From assembly GCA_045595965.1 (NCBI GenBank), contig JAZOBN010000032.1, positions 69,226-133,225 on the forward strand: a stretch of DNA of 64,000 nucleotides, read 5' to 3'. This document shows, in pieces, positions 8,856 to 16,313 of the stretch. How positions within the stretch are numbered: position 1 is the stretch's first letter; the number at the start of each line of letters is the position of its first letter. This stretch comes from CAAGNP01 sp045595965 (GTDB taxonomy: Bacteria; Bacteroidota; Bacteroidia; Bacteroidales; UBA932). Below the pieces are notes generated by a model that saw nothing but the letters and a program-made list of their open reading frames with translations, did not search any database and was not told where the DNA came from. Made by a program: the position numbers and the translations under genes.

Positions 8856-10241
8856 ATGGCTCAAAAACCATCAATACCAAAGGGTACAAGGGATTTCTCT
8901 CCTGTGGAAATGGCTGGGAGAAATTATATTTTCGACACAGTTAAGGGCGTTTTCAAAAAATATGGATTCTTGCCTTTGGAGACCCCATCAATGGAGAACC
9001 TCTCAACATTGCTTGGAAAATATGGAGAGGAGGGGGATAAACTTCTATTCAAAGTGTTGAATTCGGGTGATGCATTCTCTGGAGTCGATTATCAGGGATA
9101 TAAAGTGGGTGAGGAGAATGGAAAAACATTCTACAACAGCAATGCCCTTTCTTTGAAAGTTTGCGAAAAGGGTCTCCGCTACGATTTGACAGTTCCATTT
9201 GCCCGTTATGTGGTACAGCATCAGAATGAACTTACCTTCCCATTCAAAAGGTATCAGTTGCAGCCTGTATGGAGAGCCGACCGTCCACAGAAAGGGCGCT
9301 ACAGAGAGTTTTACCAATGTGATGTCGATGTGATCGGGAGCAAGTCGCTGTTGAATGAACTTGAACTTGTCCAGATTGTTGATGAGGTATTTACATTGTT
9401 CGATATAAAGGTGTGTGTCAAGATCAATAACCGAAAGATTCTTTCTGGACTTGCCGAGATTTCTGGACACCCTGACAAGTTGATCGATATCACTGTTGCT
9501 ATCGATAAGATTGATAAGATCGGTCTTGATGCTGTCAAGGAAGAACTGCGTGAAAGGGGACTGGATGATAGTGCAATTGCTATAATAGAACCTGTATTGA
9601 CCCTCTCAGGTAATTCTTCTGAAAAACTTGCAACCATGAGAGGAATCCTTGCAAATTCTGAAGTGGGTCTTAAAGGTGTGGATGAACTTGAGGAGTTGTT
9701 CGGATTGATTGATGCTTCAGGTGTACGTCAGGAGGTGGAGATAGATCTCTCACTCGCTCGTGGACTTAACTACTACACAGGTGCCATTTTTGAGGTGAAA
9801 GCCAAGGACTTTGCTATCGGAAGCATTTGTGGCGGCGGACGATATGATGACCTGACCGGAATTTTCGGTCTTCCCAATATGTCTGGTGTAGGTATCTCAT
9901 TTGGTGCAGACCGTATCTATGATGTCCTTCTTGGCCTCGACAAATTCCCCAAAGAGGCAGTATCCGGCACAAAAATGTTGTTTACCAATATGGGTGCTAC
10001 AGAGCTCCGTTACGTGATACCTATTGCCAAGGAACTTCGTCTGGCTGGTATCCCTGTGGAAATTTATCCCGATAATGTAAAGTTGAAAAAACAATTCGAT
10101 TATGCGGATAAAAAAGGGATCAAATTCTTGGCTATTGTGGGTGAGAATGAGGTAAATAAAGGGGTAGTTACTTTGAAGAATCTCCAGACAGGAGAGCAGG
10201 TGGAGGTGACTCCGGATGCACTCGCTGAAAAAATTAAGTAG
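8856..10241 (+). CDS. hisS: Histidine--tRNA ligase
   Basis: A 461-residue class II aminoacyl-tRNA synthetase charging tRNA-His in the cytoplasm. The N-terminus KGTRDFSP is typical. Motif 2 is KGRYREFYQCDVDVIG (about 147-162), the histidine-specific ARGLNYYTG is near residue 302, motif 3 includes CGGGRYDDLTG and GVGISFGADR, and the C-terminal anticodon-binding domain covers about 365-461. Length is normal. It begins 13 bases after the NfnB gene and is probably cotranscribed. A TTTG box for the following tRNA gene starts 9 bases after its stop codon. Confidence 0.97.
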   Translation: MAQKPSIPKGTRDFSPVEMAGRNYIFDTVKGVFKKYGFLPLETPSMENLSTLLGKYGEEGDKLLFKVLNSGDAFSGVDYQGYKVGEENGKTFYNSNALSLKVCEKGLRYDLTVPFARYVVQHQNELTFPFKRYQLQPVWRADRPQKGRYREFYQCDVDVIGSKSLLNELELVQIVDEVFTLFDIKVCVKINNRKILSGLAEISGHPDKLIDITVAIDKIDKIGLDAVKEELRERGLDDSAIAIIEPVLTLSGNSSEKLATMRGILANSEVGLKGVDELEELFGLIDASGVRQEVEIDLSLARGLNYYTGAIFEVKAKDFAIGSICGGGRYDDLTGIFGLPNMSGVGISFGADRIYDVLLGLDKFPKEAVSGTKMLFTNMGATELRYVIPIAKELRLAGIPVEIYPDNVKLKKQFDYADKKGIKFLAIVGENEVNKGVVTLKNLQTGEQVEVTPDALAEKIK

Positions 10242-10249
10242 TCTTAAAA

Positions 10250-10280
10250 TTTGCAAATTCGGAAATAATAGCTACCTTTG
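10250..10280 (+). promoter_or_regulatory. Promoter of the initiator tRNA gene
   Basis: TTTG at 10250-10253 and TACCTTTG at 10273-10280 are 19 bases apart, a full Bacteroidetes promoter. It lies 11 bases before the tRNA, so the tRNA is expressed independently of hisS. Confidence 0.72.
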
Positions 10281-10291
10281 CAACTCAATAC

Positions 10292-10364
<73 letters not shown>

Positions 10365-10368
10365 CTAC

Positions 10369-10397
10369 AAAGGACAAATCGCAAGGTTTGTCCTTTT
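10369..10397 (+). terminator. Rho-independent terminator of the tRNA gene
   Basis: A perfect 10-bp stem, AAAGGACAAA (10369-10378) against TTTGTCCTTT (10387-10396), with an 8-base loop, running into T residues 5 bases after the tRNA. The 165 bases to the next gene hold no other evident feature. Confidence 0.85.
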
Positions 10398-10562
10398 CTT
10401 GTATATTTGTCACACAATGTAAATGAATGTTGCTACCCCTTTTGCAGATTTCAGATTGGATTGGAAAAAACGTTGATGAATTGGAATAGCAATATATTTG
10501 GAATGTGATTTGTATGTATCAGTATGTTTTTTTAGTAACCATTTAATACAGCATAAATTGTT

Positions 10563-11366
10563 ATGAATTATCTATTGATTTTATTGGCAGTATCACTTGC
10601 CGTATCGGGCCTGGGCTGGATCTATTTCATATATTTCTTCAGCATAGGGTATGGCTTTGGCGTTTCGGCCCTTGCAGTGGCAATCGCACTCCTGTTTAAG
10701 GATGTCCTCACACTTCCTGCAGCACTTATGTGTCTGGTGATGTTCATCTTCGGATGCAGACTTGGACTTTATCTGTTGACCAGAGAGAAACGCTCTACCG
10801 AATACAGAAAAATTCTTTATGGACCAGATGCAGCGAAAAAGAAACCACTTTTTGTGGTAATTACTGTGTGGGTCTTCTGTGCACTTCTTTATGTGGGGCA
10901 AGTAAGTCCCTTGGCTTTCTATCTCGCAAATATGGCGGATGGTGCAGATGTCAATGAGGTGTGGTTGTGGATCGGTGCAGCATTGATGGCTGTCGGAGTA
11001 GTGCTTGAGGCTGTTTCTGATGCACAGAAAAAAGCGGCTAAGAAAAGAGATCCAAAAAGGTATGTCGATACAGGTCTGTACAGACTTGTCCGTTGTCCCA
11101 ACTATCTTGGAGAACTTGTGATATGGACCGGTTCGTTCATTGTCTGCTTCGGAGCATGTTGCTCGATATGGCAATGGATTATTGCTGCTATCGGGTATAT
11201 TGGCATTGTCTACGTGATGTTCAGCGGGGCCCGCAGACTTGAAGTGAGACAGGCTGTGACCTACGGTTCTGATCCCGAATTCCAGAAATATATTAAGAAA
11301 ACCCCTATACTTATCCCATTCTTGCCAATTTACAGTGTGGCCAAATATGAATGGCTGAAGGCATAG
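10563..11366 (+). CDS. DUF1295 / steroid 5-alpha-reductase-like integral membrane protein
   Basis: A 267-residue polytopic inner-membrane protein with about six to seven hydrophobic helices. The C-terminal half has the DUF1295 pattern: DTGLYRLVRCPNYLGELVIW (about 164-183), then GARRLEVRQ and FQKYIKKTP. This fold is related to steroid 5-alpha-reductases and isoprenylcysteine methyltransferases, which reduce or methylate lipid-like substrates. The actual substrate is unknown. It is convergent with the GntP gene, the stops lying 4 bases apart. The ATG at 10563 follows about 165 bases of untranslated DNA after the tRNA terminator. Confidence 0.87.
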   Translation: MNYLLILLAVSLAVSGLGWIYFIYFFSIGYGFGVSALAVAIALLFKDVLTLPAALMCLVMFIFGCRLGLYLLTREKRSTEYRKILYGPDAAKKKPLFVVITVWVFCALLYVGQVSPLAFYLANMADGADVNEVWLWIGAALMAVGVVLEAVSDAQKKAAKKRDPKRYVDTGLYRLVRCPNYLGELVIWTGSFIVCFGACCSIWQWIIAAIGYIGIVYVMFSGARRLEVRQAVTYGSDPEFQKYIKKTPILIPFLPIYSVAKYEWLKA

Positions 11367-11370
11367 CCGG

Positions 11371-12732
11371 TCAGACAAACAGAGAGATTACAAATAATCC
11401 TGAAATAGTTACAAGACCCATAATCAGTGTGAGCACTGTCTGGGTCTTGTATCCGTTTTGGGGTGTCATGCCACCAAAATTGGTTACAACCCAGAAGTAA
11501 CTGTCATTTGCGTGGGATACGGTCATTGATCCCGCACCTATTGCCATAAGGACAAGTAGTGCATCAATCGGTGTGTTCATCCCTAAAGCATACATCAGGG
11601 AGGCCTCATTTGAAAACATCCCCATTATCCCGGCAGTGGTGGTGATAGCAACGGTTGAAGAACCTTGTGAAGTTTTCAGGATTGCAGCGATTACAAAGGG
11701 GAAGAAGATCCCTATTCCCGACATAATCTGGGCGTGTTCCTGGATATAGTGGACCAGACCTGCTTCTGCAATTACTTTTCCGAGAACACTTCCTGCGGCG
11801 GTGATGAAAATGATCGGGCCCGATGTTCTGAGGGATTCCTGGGTGATGTCATAGAGGTTTTTCCCCATCTTTTGTCTCTGTAGGAGTGGAATTGCACATA
11901 GAAGACCTGCAGTTAAAGCAATGACAGGCTTCCCAAGAAATATTACTGTTTCGGATATTATACCGTCGGAGTGGAGAAGGGTGGCGACAGAGCCGGCACC
12001 CATCAGCAGGACGGGGAGAACGATGGGGGCAAAAGATAAGAATCCCCCCGGTAGGTTGTTCTCGCTGTATGCAGCCGAAATATCTTCAATATCGAGATCC
12101 TCATTTGATTTTACTTTTTTCCCGATGAAGGTGGAGAAGAAGTATGCAGCAGTGAGTGGAATTATGGATACTCCGATTCCAAATAGAATTACCCACAGCA
12201 GATTGTCCTCAAGTCCGAGCATCCCCGCTGCAGCGATAGGACCGGGGGTAGGGGGGATAAAGACGTGTGATACATAAAGTCCGGCAGATAGGGCAACAGT
12301 GAGGGAGACAGAGGAGAATCTGCTCTTTTTGCTCAACCATTTTCTGATGGGGTTGACAATGATGAAACCGCTGTCGCAGAATACGGGTATTGAGATGATC
12401 CACCCGATAAGCATGATTGCCAATTGGGGATATTTGGATCCCAGCACTTTCAGAATGATCTCTGCAAGTTTGACTGCGGCACCTGTTTTCTCGAGGATAA
12501 GACCAATCAATGTGCCGAGGATGATGACGATTCCGATACTTGAAAAGATGGAGGCAAAACCATTTCCGATGATATCCGGAATCTTCTCCAGCGGAAAACC
12601 TATTACAAGTGAGAGGATGAGGGAGATACCCATTATCGCCAGGAAGGGGTGGATCTTCCATTTTGAAATGGAGTAGATCATAATTCCGATTGAGATTATG
12701 AATACGATGATAAGGGGAGTTCCTGAAATCAT
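11371..12732 (-). CDS. GntP-family gluconate/organic-acid:H+ symporter
   Basis: A 453-residue inner-membrane permease with about 12 hydrophobic segments. GntP-family motifs seen are PVFCDSGFIIVNP (near residue 127), FIPPTPGPIAAA, KTSQGSSTVAITTTAG and GAGSMTVSHANDSYFWVV. Family members import gluconate, fructuronate, glycerate or similar acids with protons. No sugar-acid kinase or dehydratase is adjacent, so the substrate is open. The ATG at 12732 is chosen over an in-frame TTG at 12750, because that TTG lies inside the likely -7 box TAACTTTG (12755 to 12748 on the minus strand). It is divergent from the phosphatase gene. Confidence 0.92.
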   Translation of the reverse strand: MISGTPLIIVFIISIGIMIYSISKWKIHPFLAIMGISLILSLVIGFPLEKIPDIIGNGFASIFSSIGIVIILGTLIGLILEKTGAAVKLAEIILKVLGSKYPQLAIMLIGWIISIPVFCDSGFIIVNPIRKWLSKKSRFSSVSLTVALSAGLYVSHVFIPPTPGPIAAAGMLGLEDNLLWVILFGIGVSIIPLTAAYFFSTFIGKKVKSNEDLDIEDISAAYSENNLPGGFLSFAPIVLPVLLMGAGSVATLLHSDGIISETVIFLGKPVIALTAGLLCAIPLLQRQKMGKNLYDITQESLRTSGPIIFITAAGSVLGKVIAEAGLVHYIQEHAQIMSGIGIFFPFVIAAILKTSQGSSTVAITTTAGIMGMFSNEASLMYALGMNTPIDALLVLMAIGAGSMTVSHANDSYFWVVTNFGGMTPQNGYKTQTVLTLIMGLVTISGLFVISLFV

Positions 12733-12778
12733 AGGACGATTTTTCTCCAAAGTTAATCAAATAATCGGAGGGTTAATG

Positions 12779-12786
12779 TATTTTTG
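12779..12786 (+). promoter_or_regulatory. -7 promoter box TATTTTTG with very short leader
   Basis: TAnnTTTG box ending 7 bases before the ATG at 12794. No clear -33 TTTG at the right distance. It is divergent from the GntP -7 box at 12748-12755 on the other strand, giving two promoters back to back within 40 bases. Confidence 0.5.
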
Positions 12787-12793
12787 CAGTGTT

Positions 12794-13261
12794 ATGAAGA
12801 AGATATTGTTTATTTGTCACGGAAATATATGCCGCTCCCCGATGGCGGAGTTCGTTTTCAAAGCTTTGACCAAGGTTTATGGTCTTGAAGAGCTGTTTTA
12901 TGTAGAGTCTGCTGCAGTTTCTACAGAGGAGATAGGAAACCCCATATATCCCCCTGCAAAGCGGTGCCTGACCCAGCATGGAGTCCCTTTTGATAATGAA
13001 AAGAGGGCACGACAGGTGTCACCGGAAGATTATGACAGGTTTGATCTCCTGATATGTATGGATGAGTCAAATGTGAGACGTCTGAAGAGGATTGTGGGGG
13101 AGGATTCCGAAAATAAAATCCACCTTATGATGAGTTATACCGGGGAATTCAGGGATGTGGCGGACCCTTGGTACACAGGGGACTTCGAGACAACATTCCA
13201 GGATGTTCTGGAGGCGTCGGAGGCATTTCTCCGTATTCTGCCCCAGGGGAATTGTCAATAA
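12794..13261 (+). CDS. Low-molecular-weight protein-tyrosine phosphatase
   Basis: A 155-residue cytoplasmic phosphatase that removes phosphate from protein tyrosines. The P-loop CHGNICRSPMAE (Cys at about residue 9, CX5R) sits at the N-terminus as in the family, and the general acid is in DPWYTGDFETTF (about residue 123). Length matches the family. In Bacteroidetes such enzymes often control capsule-type tyrosine kinases, but none is nearby. Its last codons overlap the end of the nitroreductase remnant on the opposite strand. The ATG at 12794 is fixed by the P-loop position and the promoter just upstream. Confidence 0.94.
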   Translation: MKKILFICHGNICRSPMAEFVFKALTKVYGLEELFYVESAAVSTEEIGNPIYPPAKRCLTQHGVPFDNEKRARQVSPEDYDRFDLLICMDESNVRRLKRIVGEDSENKIHLMMSYTGEFRDVADPWYTGDFETTFQDVLEASEAFLRILPQGNCQ

Positions 13262-13401
13262 CGGTTCCAGCCCGATATCTCTTCCAATGGTTTGCGCACT
13301 TTAGCTTCCAAAAGGCATTTAATGATTTTCTCTTTCTCTACCTCTTTGGGGAGATATTTGCGGTCACTCTGACGCCCCTTTACCAATTCTGAAAATTCCA
13401 T
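13255..13401 (-). pseudogene. Nitroreductase N-terminal remnant
   Basis: A 48-codon frame starting ATG at 13401. MEFSELVKGRQSDRKYLPKE, followed by VEKEKIIKCLLEA, matches the N-terminus of nitroreductase-family FMN enzymes, in which the arginines bind the FMN phosphate. It then continues with a non-homologous tail and stops at 13255, inside the convergent phosphatase gene. The remaining roughly 120 residues of a nitroreductase are absent, so this looks like a 5' fragment left by a deletion. A short functional peptide is possible but less likely. The upstream flank holds the candidate enhancer site at 13420. Confidence 0.72.
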
Positions 13402-13419
13402 AGGGCAAAGTTAAGAATC

Positions 13420-13448
13420 TTTACACCTGTGTAAAATAATTTTACACC
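13420..13448. promoter_or_regulatory. Candidate enhancer site for the NtrC-type regulator (TTTACAC-CT-GTGTAAA)
   Basis: A perfect inverted repeat, TTTACAC (13420-13426) and GTGTAAA (13429-13435) around a 2-base centre, is followed by another half-site TTTACACC at 13441-13448. It sits 55-83 bases upstream of a GG-N10-GC candidate sigma-54 promoter, the usual arrangement for enhancer-binding regulators. The regulator encoded at 21810 is the natural candidate to bind it; that link is inference. Confidence 0.5.
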
Positions 13449-13501
13449 TTATCATTTTGGTCGTAATTATAAAATGCTGATTATTAGTTATATGAGGCAT
13501 T

Positions 13502-13517
13502 TGGTCCAAATATGGCA
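13502..13517 (+). promoter_or_regulatory. Candidate sigma-54 promoter of the efflux operon
   Basis: TGG at 13502-13504, then ten bases after the GG, then GC at 13515-13516 followed by A. The invariant GG-N10-GC of -24/-12 promoters is kept, with 8 of 12 consensus positions. It lies 26 bases upstream of the chosen TolC start. Confidence 0.42.
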
Positions 13518-13542
13518 CACTCAAAGTGCAAAACAAAATGAT

Positions 13543-14907
13543 ATGAAGGTAAATAAACAAATAGTAATGGTTGCAGCTCTCTTGGTGACATCTGTTTTTA
13601 CCTCTGACGGTGAAAACAAGATGTCCCTCAAGGAGTGTATGGAGTATGCAATTTCAAACTCTACAAAAATCAGAATCCAGCAAGCGGATAATGATGATGC
13701 ACGTATAGCGAGAAGGGATGCCATACTTGCTGTATTTACCCCATCTGTATATGGGGGAGTCGATGCCTATTTAGGATTCGGCCGCTCTTTGGATCCTGAG
13801 ACAAATACTTACGTCTCCACTACAACATTCAATAATGGGTATTCTGTGTCGGCAGGAATAGATCTTTTTAACGGTTTTCAAGCTGTCAACAATATGAAGA
13901 TCTCAAGAACAGCTGTAATGATGGGGGTTGAGAAGGAGAAGCAACTGGAGGATGAGATATGCCTGGCCACTATGCAGGCATACTACAATGTTGCCTATTA
14001 TTCAGAACTCGAAAAAATTCTGCAGGGACAAGTGGAGACTGCACAGAGTGGTTTGAAGAGGGTTGAAAGGGAAGAGGAACTGGGGAGAAAGGGGCATGCG
14101 GATGTTGTACAGATGGCGGCAGATCTGGCTGACAGAGAGTATCAGCTGATCAACACCAGAAACAAGTTGAAAGATGCTTATATCACACTTAAAGATATAA
14201 TGTTCTTCCCAATCGGAGAGAATTTGCAGATAGATCTGCAAGAGGTGGAGAAGTGGGAAAATATCGTGACTGGGGCTATATCGGAAGAGGTCGGCAGTAT
14301 TGTAGAACAGGCAAAGGAGAGTCTTCCGTCGGCCATCATAGCGAGAGGGGCGATGAGCAATGCAAAACTTGATCTCAGCACTGCGAGATGGAAAGTTGCC
14401 CCCAGATTGAGTCTGAATGGAGGGTGGTCAACCAGCTATTATTCATATCCGGGGACTGCCGGATATGTCCCTCATCCTTTTCCTACCCAGTTCAGAAATA
14501 ACTCTGGTGAGTATGTTTCACTTTCGTTGTCAATCCCGATTTTTGACCGTCTTTCACGTCATTCGAACATTGTGAGAAAGAAAAATGCTTATGCAAGGGC
14601 TACTGCCCAATTTGATCAGACAATGCAACAGATAGAGGCAGAGGTGCTTAGGGCAGTTGCAGACCGCAACGGAGCGTCGGTAGCCTATATGCAGTCACAA
14701 AAAAGGGCATCAGCACAGAAAGAGGCGTTTTTGCTGAATCAGAAGAAATATGAGCAAGGTCTCATCTCTTCTATAGAGTATCAGACATCGTCAAACAATT
14801 TATTGAATGCTCAGGCAGAGAAACTTAATGCCTTGCTCAGTTTTCTGATCAAGAAAAGTGTAGTTTCTTATTATCAGGGGATATCATACATTTATCAGGA
14901 GTATTAA
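13543..14907 (+). CDS. TolC-family outer-membrane efflux channel
   Basis: A 454-residue outer-membrane factor. A signal peptide (about 1-22) precedes two OEP repeats of long coiled-coil helices; MSLKECMEYAISNSTKIRI is a typical start of the mature region and KKYEQGLISSIEYQTSSN is the typical second-repeat motif. It would form the exit duct for the HlyD adaptor and FtsX-type permeases encoded downstream. The ATG at 13543 gives a proper signal peptide; the longer in-frame extension runs through the candidate sigma-54 promoter and is rejected. It is first gene of a seven-gene same-strand cluster, with a 29-base gap to the adaptor gene. Confidence 0.92.
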   Translation: MKVNKQIVMVAALLVTSVFTSDGENKMSLKECMEYAISNSTKIRIQQADNDDARIARRDAILAVFTPSVYGGVDAYLGFGRSLDPETNTYVSTTTFNNGYSVSAGIDLFNGFQAVNNMKISRTAVMMGVEKEKQLEDEICLATMQAYYNVAYYSELEKILQGQVETAQSGLKRVEREEELGRKGHADVVQMAADLADREYQLINTRNKLKDAYITLKDIMFFPIGENLQIDLQEVEKWENIVTGAISEEVGSIVEQAKESLPSAIIARGAMSNAKLDLSTARWKVAPRLSLNGGWSTSYYSYPGTAGYVPHPFPTQFRNNSGEYVSLSLSIPIFDRLSRHSNIVRKKNAYARATAQFDQTMQQIEAEVLRAVADRNGASVAYMQSQKRASAQKEAFLLNQKKYEQGLISSIEYQTSSNNLLNAQAEKLNALLSFLIKKSVVSYYQGISYIYQEY

Positions 14908-14936
14908 AGAATAAACGGACCTAAACAGTAAAAGAT

Positions 14937-16196
14937 ATGGACAAGGTAATTGAAAAGAAGAAGGGTATAGCAGCTCTATTTACAAAAAAAGCGGCACCGT
15001 ATTGGTCAGGTGCAGTATTGGTTATATTTGTTGTATGGATGTTGGCAAGGGACAACAGCAGTGTCCTGAGGGTAAATTCCCAGACATTGTCAATAGGGGA
15101 GGTATACCAGGGGGAATTCAACGATTATATCAGATTGACAGGACAGGTATTGCCAATGACCACTATACAGATATCACCACTTGAGGGGGGGATTGTCGAG
15201 ACAATTGTGGCAGAGGAGGGGGCAAAAGTGAAGAAAGGTGATGTAATCCTCATCTTGAACAATGAGACATTGGATCTCCAGATTCTGAATGCAGAAGCCG
15301 ATCTGGCAGAGAAAGAGAATATTCTTCGCAATACATTAATCTCAATGGAGCAGCAAAAACTGACTCTCAGACAGGATATGTTGCAACTCGGTGTTGAGGT
15401 TAAAAGGTTAAAGAGAGCATACGATTCTGCGGATGAACTCTATAAGGAAAAGCTCATAGCTAAAGAAGATTGGCTTATAGCGGAGGAGAATTACCAATTG
15501 GCATCAAGTAAATTGGAGCTATTGAGAAATCGTTCTGTACAAGACAGTTTGTATCGTACTGTTCAAATAGAGTTGATGGAAGAGAGCCTTAAGAACATGA
15601 GAAAAAATATGATGATGATCCGCAAAAGGAAGGACAATCTTACAATCAAAGCCCCTATTGATGGGGAGCTTGGCCTGTTGGATGTGGTTTTGGGACAGTC
15701 AGTTTCTGCAGGATTCAAAGTGGGACAAATAAATAATCTTGACAGTTATAAGATAGAGGCACAGGTGGATGAACACTATATTGACAGAGTATCTTCAGGC
15801 TTGGTAGCACAATTTGAAAGGCAGGATGAAAAATACAATACCATCATCCGTAAAGTTTATCCGGAAGTGAGGGATGGCAAATTCAAGGCAGATTTCAAAT
15901 TTGACGGGCAGCAGCCTGCAAATATCCGTATCGGGCAGACATACTATCTGAATCTTCAACTTGGCCAGCCCGAAGAGGCACTTCTTATCCCTCGCGGCAC
16001 ATTCTATCAGAAGACCGGAGGACGATGGATATATGTACTCTCTGATGATGGAACACAGGCTTCCAGAAGAGAGATCCGCATCGGCCGCCAGAATCCCCAA
16101 TATTATGAAGTGCTGGAAGGACTTAAACCGGGAGAGAGGGTCATAGTATCGGGATACGACAGTTTTGGAGACAATGATGTGCTGATATTCAGGTAG
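14937..16196 (+). CDS. HlyD/RND-type periplasmic adaptor (membrane fusion protein)
   Basis: A 419-residue adaptor bridging inner-membrane permeases and the TolC channel. One transmembrane anchor (about 22-40) is followed by a biotinyl-lipoyl-like half-motif (GGIVETIVAEEGAKVKKGD, about 84-102), a long coiled-coil hairpin (about 110-235), the second lipoyl half (IKAPIDGELGLLDVVLGQSV) and a beta-barrel/membrane-proximal region ending in PGERVIVSGYDSFGDND. The anchor without lipobox places it in the inner membrane facing the periplasm. A 117-base gap follows, containing another candidate sigma-54 promoter. Confidence 0.92.
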   Translation: MDKVIEKKKGIAALFTKKAAPYWSGAVLVIFVVWMLARDNSSVLRVNSQTLSIGEVYQGEFNDYIRLTGQVLPMTTIQISPLEGGIVETIVAEEGAKVKKGDVILILNNETLDLQILNAEADLAEKENILRNTLISMEQQKLTLRQDMLQLGVEVKRLKRAYDSADELYKEKLIAKEDWLIAEENYQLASSKLELLRNRSVQDSLYRTVQIELMEESLKNMRKNMMMIRKRKDNLTIKAPIDGELGLLDVVLGQSVSAGFKVGQINNLDSYKIEAQVDEHYIDRVSSGLVAQFERQDEKYNTIIRKVYPEVRDGKFKADFKFDGQQPANIRIGQTYYLNLQLGQPEEALLIPRGTFYQKTGGRWIYVLSDDGTQASRREIRIGRQNPQYYEVLEGLKPGERVIVSGYDSFGDNDVLIFR

Positions 16197-16255
16197 CACG
16201 CTCATTTCTTATGTTTTCTTATGATAAGTTATTGATATACAGAGTGTAATGTGTG

Positions 16256-16272
16256 TTGGCACGGGGTTGGTT
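16256..16272 (+). promoter_or_regulatory. Candidate internal sigma-54 promoter (TTGGCACG -24 element)
   Basis: TTGGCACG is a perfect -24 element. The -12 part reads TGGT, with the G correctly spaced but T where C is expected. It lies 42 bases before the first permease gene, in the largest gap of the efflux cluster, next to its own NtrC-type regulator. Confidence 0.4.
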
Positions 16273-16313
16273 AAGTTAGTGGCATAGGTAAATAATATGT
16301 AAAATTTCAGAAT

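Noticed and set aside
10593..11378. 261-codon frame antisense to the DUF1295 gene
   Set aside because: His/Cys/Ser-rich antisense shadow; the plus-strand gene has clear family motifs.
13513..13528. TGGCAC...TGC as the sigma-54 promoter
   Set aside because: The GG-to-GC spacing is 12 instead of 10 bases; the overlapping GG-N10-GC at 13503-13516 fits better.
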